A stretch of DNA of 64,000 bases from Streptomyces sp. BK239 (lineage in GTDB: Bacteria; Actinomycetota; Actinomycetes; Streptomycetales; Streptomycetaceae). Made by a program: the position numbers and the translations under genes. The notes beneath the pieces were generated by a model. The model made no database searches and had not been told where the DNA came from. It saw only the letters and a list, made by a program, of their open reading frames with translations. Below, one piece after another: positions 8,569 through 16,769 of the stretch (position 1 is its first letter; each line of letters begins with the position of its first letter). Location of the stretch: positions 310,001 to 374,000 of the forward strand of contig NZ_SHKS01000005.1 of the NCBI RefSeq assembly GCF_004217285.1. The letters are read 5' to 3'.

Positions 8569-8649
8569 TCAGTTGCTTCGAGCAGCACGACCACGGCAGC
8601 CGGCGGGCCGGGTGCCATAGGTAAAGACGAAGGTCGTGTGCGCGAGCAT
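8569..8649 (-). CDS. Leader peptide rich in Phe/Tyr (attenuator)
   Basis: A 26-codon open frame starting ATG at 8649 and ending TGA at 8569-8571. It begins MLAHTT and continues FVFTYGTRPAG, so residues 7-11 include two Phe and one Tyr, the end products of the chorismate mutase branch. The start resembles the Streptomyces tryptophan leader peptides, which I recall also begin with a short Met-x-Ala-His run. There is no Shine-Dalgarno; the ATG coincides with the predicted transcription start, so the message is likely leaderless. Stalling at Phe/Tyr codons would control the hairpin 14 nt downstream. Confidence 0.7.
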   Translation of the reverse strand: MLAHTTFVFTYGTRPAGCRGRAARSN

Positions 8650-8655
8650 GCGGCC

Positions 8656-8684
8656 AGTATGCACGGCGTGGGGGCGGCGGCCAA
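8656..8684 (-). promoter_or_regulatory. Promoter of chorismate mutase leader transcript
   Basis: On the minus strand TTGGCC (8684-8679) and CATACT (8661-8656) are separated by 17 bp, a good fit to a housekeeping sigma-70 promoter. The expected start, 7 nt past the -10 box, is the A of the leader peptide ATG at 8649. Confidence 0.65.
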
Positions 8685-8718
8685 AGGCGCTCGGATCCTG
8701 AGACGCCCGCCCGGATGA

Positions 8719-8788
8719 TCAGCCCGTCCTGCGCCTGAGGACGAGCCCGTCCAGCGCCGAAACGGGGGTCCGGGGGCGGCAGCCCCCA
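8719..8788 (+). repeat. Interspersed intergenic repeat, copy A
   Basis: The segment from TCAGCCCGTC through GAGGACGAGCCCGTCCAG and GGGGGTCCGGGGGCGGCAG matches, in inverse orientation, the segment at 42715-42808. The core can fold on itself (GGGGGC / GCCCCC). This is a repetitive extragenic element of the kind widespread in Streptomyces genomes. It sits between the divergent chorismate mutase and guaA promoters. Confidence 0.75.
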
Positions 8789-8864
8789 GCGGCGGGACTG
8801 TCCCCACGCCACCTCGGTAGACTCGGCTAGCACAGAGACCAGCCCAAACCGCCGGAAGGCTCCC

Positions 8865-10445
8865 GTGTCATCAGCGACTCCCGCTGCCGCCGCCCCCGAC
8901 ACCGTCCTGGTCGTCGACTTCGGCGCGCAGTACGCCCAGCTCATCGCCCGTCGAGTCCGCGAGGCGCGGGTCTACAGCGAGATCGTGCCGAGCACCATGC
9001 CGGTGACGGAGATGCTCGCCAAGAACCCGGCGGCGATCATCCTCTCCGGCGGCCCCTCGTCCGTGTACGAGGAGGGCGCCCCCCGCCTCGACGGCGCGCT
9101 CTTCGAGGCCGGCGTCCCCGTCTTCGGCATGTGCTACGGCTTCCAGCTGATGGCGCAGACCCTCGGCGGCACCGTCGACAACACCGGCGCCCGCGAGTAC
9201 GGCCGCACGGACCTGCACGTCTCCAAGTCGTCGTCCACCCTCTTCGAGGGCACCCCGGCCGAGCAGGCCGTGTGGATGTCGCACGGCGACGCCTGCTCCG
9301 CCGCCCCCGAGGGCTTCTCCGTCACGGCGTCCACCGACGTCGTCCCGGTCGCCGCCTTCGAGAACGACGAGAAGAAGCTCTACGGCGTCCAGTACCACCC
9401 CGAGGTCATGCACTCCACGCACGGCCAGCAGGTCCTGGAACACTTCCTCTACCGGGGCGCGGGCCTCAAGCCGGACTGGACCACCGGCAACGTCATCGAG
9501 GAGCAGGTCGCCGCGATCCGCGAGCTGGTCGGCGACCGGCGCGCGATCTGCGGTCTGTCCGGCGGCGTCGACTCCGCCGTGGCCGCCGCCCTCGTCCAGA
9601 AGGCCATCGGCTCCCAGCTGACCTGCGTCTACGTCGACCACGGTCTGATGCGCAAGGGCGAGACCGAGCAGGTCGAGAAGGACTTCGTGGCCGCGACCGG
9701 CGTGCAGCTGAAGGTCGTGGACGCGGAGGCCCGCTTCCTCGACGCCCTCGCCGGGGTCTCCGACCCCGAGGAGAAGCGGAAGATCATCGGCCGCGAATTC
9801 ATCCGCGTCTTCGAGCAGGCGCAGGCCGAGATCATCGCGGACGAGGGCCCGGCCGTGGAGTTCCTGGTCCAGGGCACCCTGTACCCGGACGTCGTCGAGT
9901 CCGGCGGCGGCACCGGCACCGCGAACATCAAGTCGCACCACAACGTGGGCGGTCTGCCCGAGGACCTCGAGTTCAAGCTGATCGAGCCGCTGCGCAAGCT
10001 GTTCAAGGACGAGGTCCGCATGGTCGGCCAGGAGCTCGGCCTGCCGGAGGAGATCGTCCAGCGCCAGCCGTTCCCGGGTCCCGGCCTCGGCATCCGGATC
10101 GTCGGCGAGGTCACCAAGGACCGCCTGGACCTGCTGCGCGACGCCGACGCCATCGCCCGCGAGGAGCTGACCGCCGCCGGCCTCGACCGTGAGATCTGGC
10201 AGTGCCCGGTGGTCCTCCTCGCGGACGTCCGCAGCGTGGGTGTCCAGGGCGACGGCCGCACCTACGGCCACCCGATCGTGCTGCGCCCGGTCTCCTCCGA
10301 GGACGCGATGACCGCCGACTGGTCCCGTATCCCGTACGACGTGCTGGCGAAGATCTCCACCCGGATCACCAACGAGGTGCGGGACGTCAACCGAGTCGTC
10401 GTCGACGTCACCTCGAAGCCTCCGGGCACCATCGAGTGGGAGTGA
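8865..10445 (+). CDS. guaA: GMP synthase (glutamine-hydrolysing)
   Basis: Converts XMP, ATP and glutamine to GMP, the last step of guanine nucleotide synthesis. Of its 526 residues, about 10-200 form a class I glutamine amidotransferase with the nucleophile Cys in GMCYGFQ and the His-x-Glu in YHPEVMHS. Residues 215-400 form the ATP pyrophosphatase with the P-loop SGGVDSAVAAAL, and the C-terminal dimerisation domain ends PPGTIEWE, the family signature. The GTG start at 8865 has GGAAGG about 7 nt upstream. A TAGACT box at 8818-8823 is a likely -10 element. The gene is monocistronic, converging on the next gene. Confidence 0.97.
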   Translation: MSSATPAAAAPDTVLVVDFGAQYAQLIARRVREARVYSEIVPSTMPVTEMLAKNPAAIILSGGPSSVYEEGAPRLDGALFEAGVPVFGMCYGFQLMAQTLGGTVDNTGAREYGRTDLHVSKSSSTLFEGTPAEQAVWMSHGDACSAAPEGFSVTASTDVVPVAAFENDEKKLYGVQYHPEVMHSTHGQQVLEHFLYRGAGLKPDWTTGNVIEEQVAAIRELVGDRRAICGLSGGVDSAVAAALVQKAIGSQLTCVYVDHGLMRKGETEQVEKDFVAATGVQLKVVDAEARFLDALAGVSDPEEKRKIIGREFIRVFEQAQAEIIADEGPAVEFLVQGTLYPDVVESGGGTGTANIKSHHNVGGLPEDLEFKLIEPLRKLFKDEVRMVGQELGLPEEIVQRQPFPGPGLGIRIVGEVTKDRLDLLRDADAIAREELTAAGLDREIWQCPVVLLADVRSVGVQGDGRTYGHPIVLRPVSSEDAMTADWSRIPYDVLAKISTRITNEVRDVNRVVVDVTSKPPGTIEWE

Positions 10446-10457
10446 CCCCTCCGGGGT

Positions 10458-10964
10458 TCAGGTCCGTTTGAGAGTGCGCACCGGCTCTCCGGGCTTCCAG
10501 ACCTGGACGACGAGATACGTGTCGTCCTCGACGTAGGTCCGCACGACCTCCGTCACTTCGGTGCGGAAGAGGTGGAACGGCTCCGGCGGTCCCACCTCTT
10601 CCACGTATCCGGCCTTCGTCGCCTCCTCGTCGCCGACCTCGAAGGCCCGCCCGCTGATCCGGACGTCCCCGCCGCCCATGTCGGTGCCTTCCCCGGGGTT
10701 GGCCTGGAGCGAGAACCGCGGATCCCGGCGCAGATCGAGCGCCTTGAGCGAACCGGTCATCATGCCGAGCCACAACTGTCCGCCGATGAACCGGACTTCG
10801 AGCCCGCTGGTGCGGGGCGAACCGTCCTTGCGCAACGTCGCCAGCACATGATGGACGAAGCCCCCGAACCGCTTTTCCACCACCGCCGCGAACTCCGGCG
10901 CCTCGGCGGCGAACCCCGCCCAGCTCACCGCCCCGCCCTCAGGCGTCCCACCATTGGATGTCAT
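10458..10964 (-). CDS. Pyridoxamine 5'-phosphate oxidase family (FMN/F420-binding split barrel) protein
   Basis: A protein of 168 residues. FVHHVLATLRKDGSPRTSGLEVRF is the usual first two strands of the PNPOx-like split barrel, followed by LWLGMMTGSLKALDLRRDPRF, where flavin or deazaflavin phosphate is normally bound. The C-terminal half contains VTEVVRTYVEDDTYLVVQVWKPG. Such proteins reduce small molecules or bind F420, FMN or haem; which applies here cannot be told. The start at 10964 (MTSNGGTPEGG) is chosen because it lies at the edge of conserved character; a start 12 codons earlier is possible. Its stop is only 12 bp from that of guaA, with a small ACCCC/GGGGT hairpin between the two. 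Confidence 0.8.
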   Translation of the reverse strand: MTSNGGTPEGGAVSWAGFAAEAPEFAAVVEKRFGGFVHHVLATLRKDGSPRTSGLEVRFIGGQLWLGMMTGSLKALDLRRDPRFSLQANPGEGTDMGGGDVRISGRAFEVGDEEATKAGYVEEVGPPEPFHLFRTEVTEVVRTYVEDDTYLVVQVWKPGEPVRTLKRT

Positions 10965-11009
10965 ACGACGAGTCTGCCGCCGCCACCCGTCATCCCCCAC
11001 CCGCGTCGT

Positions 11010-11648
11010 TCAGACCGCGTACCGCTCCGGGCGTACGAACCGTTCCTGCCCTTCCGCGTCCCGCACGGTCGTGCAGCCCGCCGCCGTGAGCCGCTCGGCG
11101 AGCTTCGCGCGCCGGGCGGTGTTGAAGCGCAGCACTCCCAGCGCGCCGAGCGGGAGCAGCACGGCGATCGTGAGGCAGACGGCGTACTTGCCGCTCAGAG
11201 CCGCCAGCAACGCGAAGAAGACGGCGGAGCCCCAGGCGATCGCCTTCAGCTGCGCCTGGTTGGCGGCATGGCCCAGACCCTCGTAGCGGATGAGGTCGGT
11301 GAGCAGATCGACGTCCGCCTGGGCCTCCGGCAGCGGTGTGAGCGTTCCCGGGCGCATCCCCGGGACCGGCCGGCCGGGGCCCAGATCGGGGAAGGCCGCC
11401 GAGTTGACCGCGGCCCGCTGCCGTGCCGCGGGGCTGGGATCGCGGACCAGATGGACGTGCACCATCCGCTGCCGGCCGACCAGTTCGACGCGCTCGTACC
11501 GAAAGCCGTAGCACTCGGCCACGTAGACCTGGGCGGCGAAGGTTTTCAACTCCGCGAAAGGGTGCATGAGCACGAAGGCGTTGCGCGTGGCGATCTGGCG
11601 CATGAGATACGTGAGGTGCCGGTCGGCGAGGGACAAGACGTGCTCCAC
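11010..11648 (-). CDS. Conserved hypothetical membrane protein
   Basis: A protein of 212 residues with no family I recognise. The N-terminal 120 residues are soluble and contain VYVAECYGFRYERVELVGRQ and several His residues. They are followed by two adjacent transmembrane helices (about 142-180, AIAWGSAVFFALLAALSG and YAVCLTIAVLLPLGALGV) and a basic C-terminal tail. The start is a GTG at 11648 without a ribosome site. A 7-bp-arm palindrome lies immediately upstream. Divergent from the aldolase gene. Confidence 0.65.
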   Translation of the reverse strand: MEHVLSLADRHLTYLMRQIATRNAFVLMHPFAELKTFAAQVYVAECYGFRYERVELVGRQRMVHVHLVRDPSPAARQRAAVNSAAFPDLGPGRPVPGMRPGTLTPLPEAQADVDLLTDLIRYEGLGHAANQAQLKAIAWGSAVFFALLAALSGKYAVCLTIAVLLPLGALGVLRFNTARRAKLAERLTAAGCTTVRDAEGQERFVRPERYAV

Positions 11649-11649
11649 G

Positions 11650-11668
11650 GATGACGGAAATCGTCATC
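11650..11668. promoter_or_regulatory. Palindrome in divergent intergenic region
   Basis: GATGACG-GAAAT-CGTCATC is a perfect 7-bp inverted repeat in the 97-bp region between divergent genes. It directly abuts the leftward start codon and lies next to an AT-rich stretch (TTTACATAACGACT). It is a candidate operator, or a hairpin in the leftward 5' end. Confidence 0.4.
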
Positions 11669-11745
11669 TTTACATAACGACTCTGCCCTTTTGCTCTGAC
11701 CGGCGGTAACTTCCGCAACGTAAGGCAACCCAGTCTGGAGGACCG

Positions 11746-12540
11746 ATGCACGGGCCCACGCCGCCTGCCCCGCTGCCCACCGACCGGTTGCGGTTCGCGA
11801 TGCCGCCGATGCACGACTCGGTCGAGGACGAGCGCCGGCACCGCAAGGAACGGCTGGCCGGCGCGGTGCGGATCTTCGGACGGCTCGGCTTCGAGGACGG
11901 GGTCTCCGGGCACATCACCGCACGCGACCCCGAGTACAGCGACTGCTTCTGGGTGAACCCGTTCGGCATGCCGTTCAAGCACGTCACGGTGAGCGACCTG
12001 GTGCTCGCCAACGCCGACGGTCAGGTCGTCGAAGGCGGCTACCACGTCAACCAGGCCGCCTTCACCGTGCACGCCCAGGTGCACGCCGCACGGCCCGACG
12101 TCGTCGCCGTCGCCCACTGCCACTCCGTGCACGGACGCGCCCTGGCCGCCCTCGGCGAACTGCTCGACCCGATCACCCAGGAGAGCTGCGCCTTCTACGA
12201 GGACCACGCCCTCTACGACGCCTACACCGGCGTGGCCGTCGACACCGAGGAGGGCCGGCGCATCGCGTCCGCGCTCGGCAGCCGCAAGGCGCTCGTACTG
12301 CGCAACCACGGCCTGCTCACCGTCGGCGACTCGGTGGACGCGGCCGCCTGGTGGTTCCTGTCGATGGAACGCTCCTGCCAGGTCCAGCTCACCGCCCGCG
12401 CAGCGGGCCGCCCGGTGCTGATCGACCACCGGGCCGCCGTCGCCACCCGGGAGCAGCTCGGCGGCGACCTGGTCGCATGGATCAACTACCAGCCGCTGTG
12501 GCAGGACATCAGCCGCAGCGAACCGGACCTGCTGTCCTGA
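11746..12540 (+). CDS. Class II aldolase/adducin family protein
   Basis: A protein of 264 residues with the class II aldolase fold. The metal-binding histidines are visible in AVAHCHSVHGRALAA (about residue 125) and in VLRNHGLLTVG (about 188). The conserved GVSGHITAR block near the N-terminus binds the substrate phosphate in relatives. Members are zinc-dependent sugar-phosphate aldolases or epimerases, or non-catalytic adducin-like proteins. The lack of a clear catalytic sugar context leaves the substrate open. The ATG at 11746 has a strong GGAGGA site. It stands alone between a divergent membrane gene and a plus-strand membrane gene. Confidence 0.85.
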   Translation: MHGPTPPAPLPTDRLRFAMPPMHDSVEDERRHRKERLAGAVRIFGRLGFEDGVSGHITARDPEYSDCFWVNPFGMPFKHVTVSDLVLANADGQVVEGGYHVNQAAFTVHAQVHAARPDVVAVAHCHSVHGRALAALGELLDPITQESCAFYEDHALYDAYTGVAVDTEEGRRIASALGSRKALVLRNHGLLTVGDSVDAAAWWFLSMERSCQVQLTARAAGRPVLIDHRAAVATREQLGGDLVAWINYQPLWQDISRSEPDLLS

Positions 12541-12759
12541 CCCCGGGCCCGCACCCGGCGTCCACCCCGCCGGGCGCACTTCCGACCCGGTCAACTCCGC
12601 GAAACACCCTTCACCCGCGCTGACCAGACCCGCCGAAACCGGACGGTGTGCCGTAGGGCACAATTCGCTCTCATCGCAGGCGAGTTGTTCAGCAGGACCG
12701 TGGCCGAAATTCTCGAGGGCCGCCGGTCGTGAAGGTCGCGGGGAAGGCAGGCATCGGAC

Positions 12760-14037
12760 ATGGCGGTCCAGGAGGCGCGACAGGGCCCGGACACGGGCGC
12801 GCACGCCGGCGGTTGCGCCTGCGGGGACTGCCCGCACGGGGCACGGGAGGGCCACCGGCGCGCGGTGGCCGCGTTCCTGTCCCGGCGCGACGAGTTCGCC
12901 GCCGGCCAGGGACTGCCCGCCGCCGTCGCCCACTCGGTCTCCGCCTCGCGCCAGTGGGTCTCCGAGGAACTGGCCCAGTCAGCCGAGCTCGTCGCAGAAC
13001 GCGGCCGCGCCGAGGGCCAGGCCTGGCTCGCCCGCCTCTGGCTGCGCACGACGTACACGGTGTGGGCGGCGGTCCTCGCGCTGCTGCTGACGCAGTCCCT
13101 CACCGCGGTCGGCGCGGGCTGGAGCGACGCCCGCACCGCCGGGCTGCTCGCCGCGCTCGCCGTCGCCGGCGCGCTGACCGCGGCCTCCTGGTTCCACCGC
13201 GCTCGCGGCGGAGCACTGGCCCCCGTCATCGGCGAGGACAACCGCCTGTCCACCTCCCGCGCGGTCGCGGCCGCCTGGGTCCTGCTCGTGGCGTACGCGG
13301 TGCTCGTCCTCGCCGGACGGCTCGCCGCCGCCTCCGGTCCGCACGAACGCGACACGCTGATCTCCGGTCTCGCCCTCGAACGCGGCGCCGGCGTGGTGAC
13401 CGTCCTCGCCGTGGTCTGCGGGATCGCCGTGCTGGTGCGTCGAGTGGTCGGCCTGCGCGTCCTCGGCCAGCGCCTGCAGAAGATCCGCGCCCACCGGCCG
13501 CGCGCCGCCGACCTGCTGACCGACGACTCCGGCCGCGGCGCCTTCGCCGACATCCAGTACGTCGTGATCAGCGCCGTCGCCGTCGTCTTCGCCGCCGTGC
13601 GCCTCGCCCGCCGCCCCGACCAACTGCCCGACCTGCCCTGGGGACTCGCCGTGGTGGTGCTGGTCTCCGCCGCGACCTACCTCGCCGGCAAGTACGCCGA
13701 GGGCGGCCGCCCCGTCATCCTCTCCGTCGTCCGCTCCCGCGAGGCCGGCGACCTGGACGCCCCGATCCGCACCGGCGACGACATCGAGATCCGCGGCGCG
13801 GGCTTCGTCCCGCCCGGCGCGCAGACCGCCGACCGTCTCTCCCGCATGGTCGTGCGCATCGGCACGGTCCACGTCCATGTGCCCCTCGTCCCCGTGACGG
13901 GCGGCTTCAGCAACCCCGCCGACGCACTGCTCACCGTCCCCGTCCCGGCGGACGTCGAACCGGGCCGCGTGGAGGTCCAGGTGGTCACCGCCGCCGGTGT
14001 GGAGACGAACCGCTGCACGATCGACGTGACGGACTGA
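12760..14037 (+). CDS. Multi-pass membrane protein with C-terminal IPT/TIG-like domain
   Basis: A protein of 425 residues, not assigned to a named family. The N-terminus has a small Cys motif (GGCACGDCPHG, about 17-27), then a helical region. About five or six transmembrane helices follow between residues 100 and 310 (for example TVWAAVLALLLTQSLTAV, VAAAWVLLVAYAVLVLAG, GLAVVVLVSAATYLAG). The last 110 residues are predicted beta-rich (IRTGDDIEIRGAGFVPPGAQ to VEVQVVTAAGVETNRCTIDV), which has the look of an IPT/TIG immunoglobulin-like fold. The ATG at 12760 is chosen because its frame carries consistent codon bias. Role unknown. Confidence 0.6.
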   Translation: MAVQEARQGPDTGAHAGGCACGDCPHGAREGHRRAVAAFLSRRDEFAAGQGLPAAVAHSVSASRQWVSEELAQSAELVAERGRAEGQAWLARLWLRTTYTVWAAVLALLLTQSLTAVGAGWSDARTAGLLAALAVAGALTAASWFHRARGGALAPVIGEDNRLSTSRAVAAAWVLLVAYAVLVLAGRLAAASGPHERDTLISGLALERGAGVVTVLAVVCGIAVLVRRVVGLRVLGQRLQKIRAHRPRAADLLTDDSGRGAFADIQYVVISAVAVVFAAVRLARRPDQLPDLPWGLAVVVLVSAATYLAGKYAEGGRPVILSVVRSREAGDLDAPIRTGDDIEIRGAGFVPPGAQTADRLSRMVVRIGTVHVHVPLVPVTGGFSNPADALLTVPVPADVEPGRVEVQVVTAAGVETNRCTIDVTD

Positions 14038-14188
14038 CCGGCGCTCACCGTCACTGCGCGCGGCACGCAGCGCCCGCCGGCGTCGCAACGCGCCGAGAAA
14101 CCACGGCCACATTGTGAGCGCACCTCCTATTTCGTACGTAAGGTCTTTCGAGGGGTCCACCACGTCGGGCGAGAGGCGGCTACGGGCG

Positions 14189-14716
14189 ATGACGCACAGC
14201 ATGCGGACGGACACACACCCTCCCTACCTCGACGGGGGAAGCGACTGGCGGGACACCGCCACCCGGTACGCCCTCCTCCCACTGCGGGTCTTCCTCGGCA
14301 TCACGTTCATCTACGCCGGTCTCGACAAGCTCACCGACAGCGCCTTCGTGCAGAGCAGCGGCGCCGGCTCCATCGGCGACACGATGCGCGCGGTCCGCGA
14401 CTCCTCGGCCATCCCGGCCCTCGTCGACCTGGCCCTGAAGAGCCCGGTCGGCTTCGGCTACGCCATGGCCTTCGGTGAACTCGCCGTCGGCATCGGCACC
14501 CTCCTGGGCGTCCTGTCCCGGCTGGCGGCCCTCGGCGGAGCCCTGATCTCGCTCAGCCTCTGGCTGACGGTGAGCTGGGCCTCGGACCCCTACTACTACG
14601 GCAACGACCTCGCCTACCTGATGGCCTGGCTGCCCCTGGTGCTCGCCGGCGCTCCCGTCCTCTCCGTGGACGCCGTCTGGCGCACGAGGAAGCGACAGCG
14701 AACGGGCGGCTACTGA
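14189..14716 (+). CDS. DoxX family membrane protein
   Basis: A protein of 175 residues with the four-helix DoxX fold. ALLPLRVFLGITFIYAGLDKL is the diagnostic first helix, followed by VGFGYAMAFGELAVGIGTLLGVLSRLAALGGALISLSL and a last helix near ALAYLMAWLPLVLAGAP. DoxX relatives are associated with thiosulfate:quinone oxidoreductase or with thiol-redox complexes, but most actinobacterial members are uncharacterised. The start is uncertain: ATG at 14189 or 14201, or GTG at 14114. Confidence 0.8.
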   Translation: MTHSMRTDTHPPYLDGGSDWRDTATRYALLPLRVFLGITFIYAGLDKLTDSAFVQSSGAGSIGDTMRAVRDSSAIPALVDLALKSPVGFGYAMAFGELAVGIGTLLGVLSRLAALGGALISLSLWLTVSWASDPYYYGNDLAYLMAWLPLVLAGAPVLSVDAVWRTRKRQRTGGY

Positions 14717-14749
14717 TCACTCAGGGCCGGCCGGGGCGGCCCCCCTCCG

Positions 14750-14765
14750 GTCGGACTTCTCCGAC
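14750..14765. terminator. Weak hairpin between converging genes
   Basis: GTCGGA-CTTC-TCCGAC is a 6-bp stem with a stable CTTC tetraloop, between the DoxX stop and the end of the leftward membrane gene. It is short for a terminator. Confidence 0.4.
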
Positions 14766-14807
14766 AGGACCCGTCAGGTCGGGCCGTCTTCGCTCCCGGC
14801 CTACCGC

Positions 14808-15047
14808 TCAGCTCGCCGTTTCCGAACCGGCTCCGGGCGTCGCCCGGGCCGGTTCGCGCCGTCTGCGCAGGGACCGGCTCACCGCTCCCGTCGCCCCCGC
14901 GAGGACCAGACCGCCCACCACGACCGGGGCGACCACGAACCACGGGGTCTCCCACAGGCCGCCCGCGTCCCCCGCGTAGAGGACGCCCACCACGGTGAAG
15001 ACCACGCCGGCGACCAGCCGGCCCGGCCGGAACTCATGACGCAGCAC
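14808..15047 (-). CDS. Small two-helix membrane protein coupled to PspC-domain gene
   Basis: A protein of 79 residues with two transmembrane helices (about 11-27, LVAGVVFTVVGVLYAG, and 36-57, PWFVVAPVVVGGLVLAGATGA) and an Arg-rich cytoplasmic tail. The GTG at 15047 has an excellent GGAGG site and overlaps the last 14 bases of the upstream PspC gene. Translation is therefore coupled, and the two proteins probably work together at the membrane. No named family recognised. Confidence 0.75.
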   Translation of the reverse strand: MLRHEFRPGRLVAGVVFTVVGVLYAGDAGGLWETPWFVVAPVVVGGLVLAGATGAVSRSLRRRREPARATPGAGSETAS

Positions 15048-16590
15048 GGGCCACCTCCGCCTGTCCCACCGCGACCTGGAGGTCGAGGTCGATCGTCCCG
15101 GCGTCCTGACCGCCCGACGCCGGCGACAGGGTCATCTGCTTGTGCCGCCCCGGTTGCACGTCCACGTCCTTCTCGTCCTCGCCCGGTAGCTGGATGTCGC
15201 CCAGGGCCACCTCGACGCTCAGCCTCACCGTCACCTCCGGCGGCACGATCACCTTCAGCCGCCCGACCCCCAGCTCGGCCCCCGTACGAAGGGTCTGCCC
15301 CTTCGTCAGGTTCAGCCGGGACAGGTCCAGGACGGCGTCCCCGGTGTCGACCTCGTAGTCCGCCCGGACCTCCGTCACCGCGGCGGGCCGCCATGTCGTG
15401 TGCGTCCACCGGGTGCCGATGTTCTTGGGCAGGACGGCCGCCCCGGCCAGCAGGCCCGCCACGACGACCGCCAGGAACACCGACCCGGCGCCGGTGCGCC
15501 CGAGGTACGAGCTGACCGCGATGCCCACGCCCAGGATCACGAGCCCGGTGGCCAGACCCGCCTGGAGGCTGGTGCCCAGCGGGTGCTCGTCCCAGGTGAG
15601 CCGGGTGACGAGGCCGCCGGCCAGCGTGGCGAGCAGGAACAGCCAGCCGCCGATCCGTCGGGGACCGCGGGGCCGCGGCGCCGGGGCGGGCGGGCGTATC
15701 GACGTGTAGGGGATCTTGTGCCCGGCGAGCTCGACGTCGAAGACCGAGGTGGCGTCCGGGGTGTGCGGGTCCCGCGGGCCCCACAGATAGCCCGTGCCAC
15801 CCTCGTGGGTGCCGTCCTTGACGATGGGGTCGCGCCACCAGGACGAGTAGGCGGCCGGAGCCGGCGGCGCCTTGGCCTCCGGCGGGGCGTCGGCGACGGC
15901 CTGGGCGGCGAGCGGGTCGGTATCGGAGGCGTCCCGGTGCTGGGACCAGTACGCGGCGCCGGCGAGCAGCAGGGAGAGGAGGGCGGCGAAGCTCAGCACG
16001 CCGCCGTTGTTCAGCATGGACAGGAACACCCCGCAGCCGACCAGCGCGAACAGCAGCGCCGCGAGCGCCTGCCCGTCGACCCGGCCGGTGAGGAGCTTGC
16101 GCACCTCGTTCTGGTCGTCGCCCGCGTACGGGACGAACAGCCAGGCGAAGCCGTAGAAGATGAGGCCGATGCCACCGGTCGCGGAGAGCACGGCGAGCGT
16201 GATCCGGAAGATCACCGGGTCCATGTCGCACTGCCGCCCGAGTCCCGCGCACACACCGGCGAGCAGCTTGTGCTCGCGGTCGCGGCGGAACCGGTGCGGG
16301 AGGCGGCCGGCGGGGTCCGGGTCGTCGGGCGGCCCGTGGACGCCGGAGGGCCTGCCCCGGTCTCCGGGGCCGCCTCCTGGGTCTCCGGGGTTTCCTGATC
16401 CGCCGGAGGTGCGGGGCCCGGTGCCTTCACCGGTGCCCGCGCGGGCGTCCGGCTGCTTGAACCCGGCCGCCTGCCCGTGTGCGCGCGGTTCCTCACCTGC
16501 GGCGCCGGGTGCGCCGGAGGACGGGGTGGCCGCGTCGGGCGCGGCGCCCCTGTCGGGCCCGGCGTCCGCGGCGTGCTGGTGATCTGTCAT
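15034..16590 (-). CDS. PspC-domain, LiaF-like envelope-stress membrane protein
   Basis: A protein of 518 residues. A disordered Gly/Pro-rich N-terminus (1-98) is followed by a PspC domain (about 100-160: FRRDREHKLLAGVCAGLG, then IGLIFYGFAWLFVPYAG), four or five further transmembrane helices, and a C-terminal beta-helical LiaF/DUF2154-like domain (about 415-515) with repeating hydrophobic strands (AVLDLSRLNL, GVGRLKVIVP, VALGDIQLPG, TIDLDLQVAVG). The start at 16590 (MTDHQH) avoids overlap with the divergent promoter. It is divergent from a PspC-fused histidine kinase, so it is probably the membrane sensor or inhibitor of that two-component system, as LiaF is for LiaSR. Confidence 0.85.
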   Translation of the reverse strand: MTDHQHAADAGPDRGAAPDAATPSSGAPGAAGEEPRAHGQAAGFKQPDARAGTGEGTGPRTSGGSGNPGDPGGGPGDRGRPSGVHGPPDDPDPAGRLPHRFRRDREHKLLAGVCAGLGRQCDMDPVIFRITLAVLSATGGIGLIFYGFAWLFVPYAGDDQNEVRKLLTGRVDGQALAALLFALVGCGVFLSMLNNGGVLSFAALLSLLLAGAAYWSQHRDASDTDPLAAQAVADAPPEAKAPPAPAAYSSWWRDPIVKDGTHEGGTGYLWGPRDPHTPDATSVFDVELAGHKIPYTSIRPPAPAPRPRGPRRIGGWLFLLATLAGGLVTRLTWDEHPLGTSLQAGLATGLVILGVGIAVSSYLGRTGAGSVFLAVVVAGLLAGAAVLPKNIGTRWTHTTWRPAAVTEVRADYEVDTGDAVLDLSRLNLTKGQTLRTGAELGVGRLKVIVPPEVTVRLSVEVALGDIQLPGEDEKDVDVQPGRHKQMTLSPASGGQDAGTIDLDLQVAVGQAEVARAAS

Positions 16591-16769
16591 GGCTCCATGG
16601 TGGCGGGCGAGCCGCCTCCGCGGCAGTCGGAACGACCCTGGTCGGACCCTGATATCGGCCCTGAGAACCGGCCCGGGAGGCGTTCGAGCCGCGACGGCGC
16701 CGAAGATCAGGGGCGTCTCGGGGGCGAACCCTGATGCCCCTGTCCGACCGCCGTGTGAACATCGTTGGC

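Noticed and set aside
8186..8944. Longer chorismate mutase reading frame starting near 8944
   Set aside because: The extension crosses the attenuator hairpin, the leader peptide, the repeat element and the guaA start; the 93-residue form starting at 8467 has the correct family length and a ribosome site.
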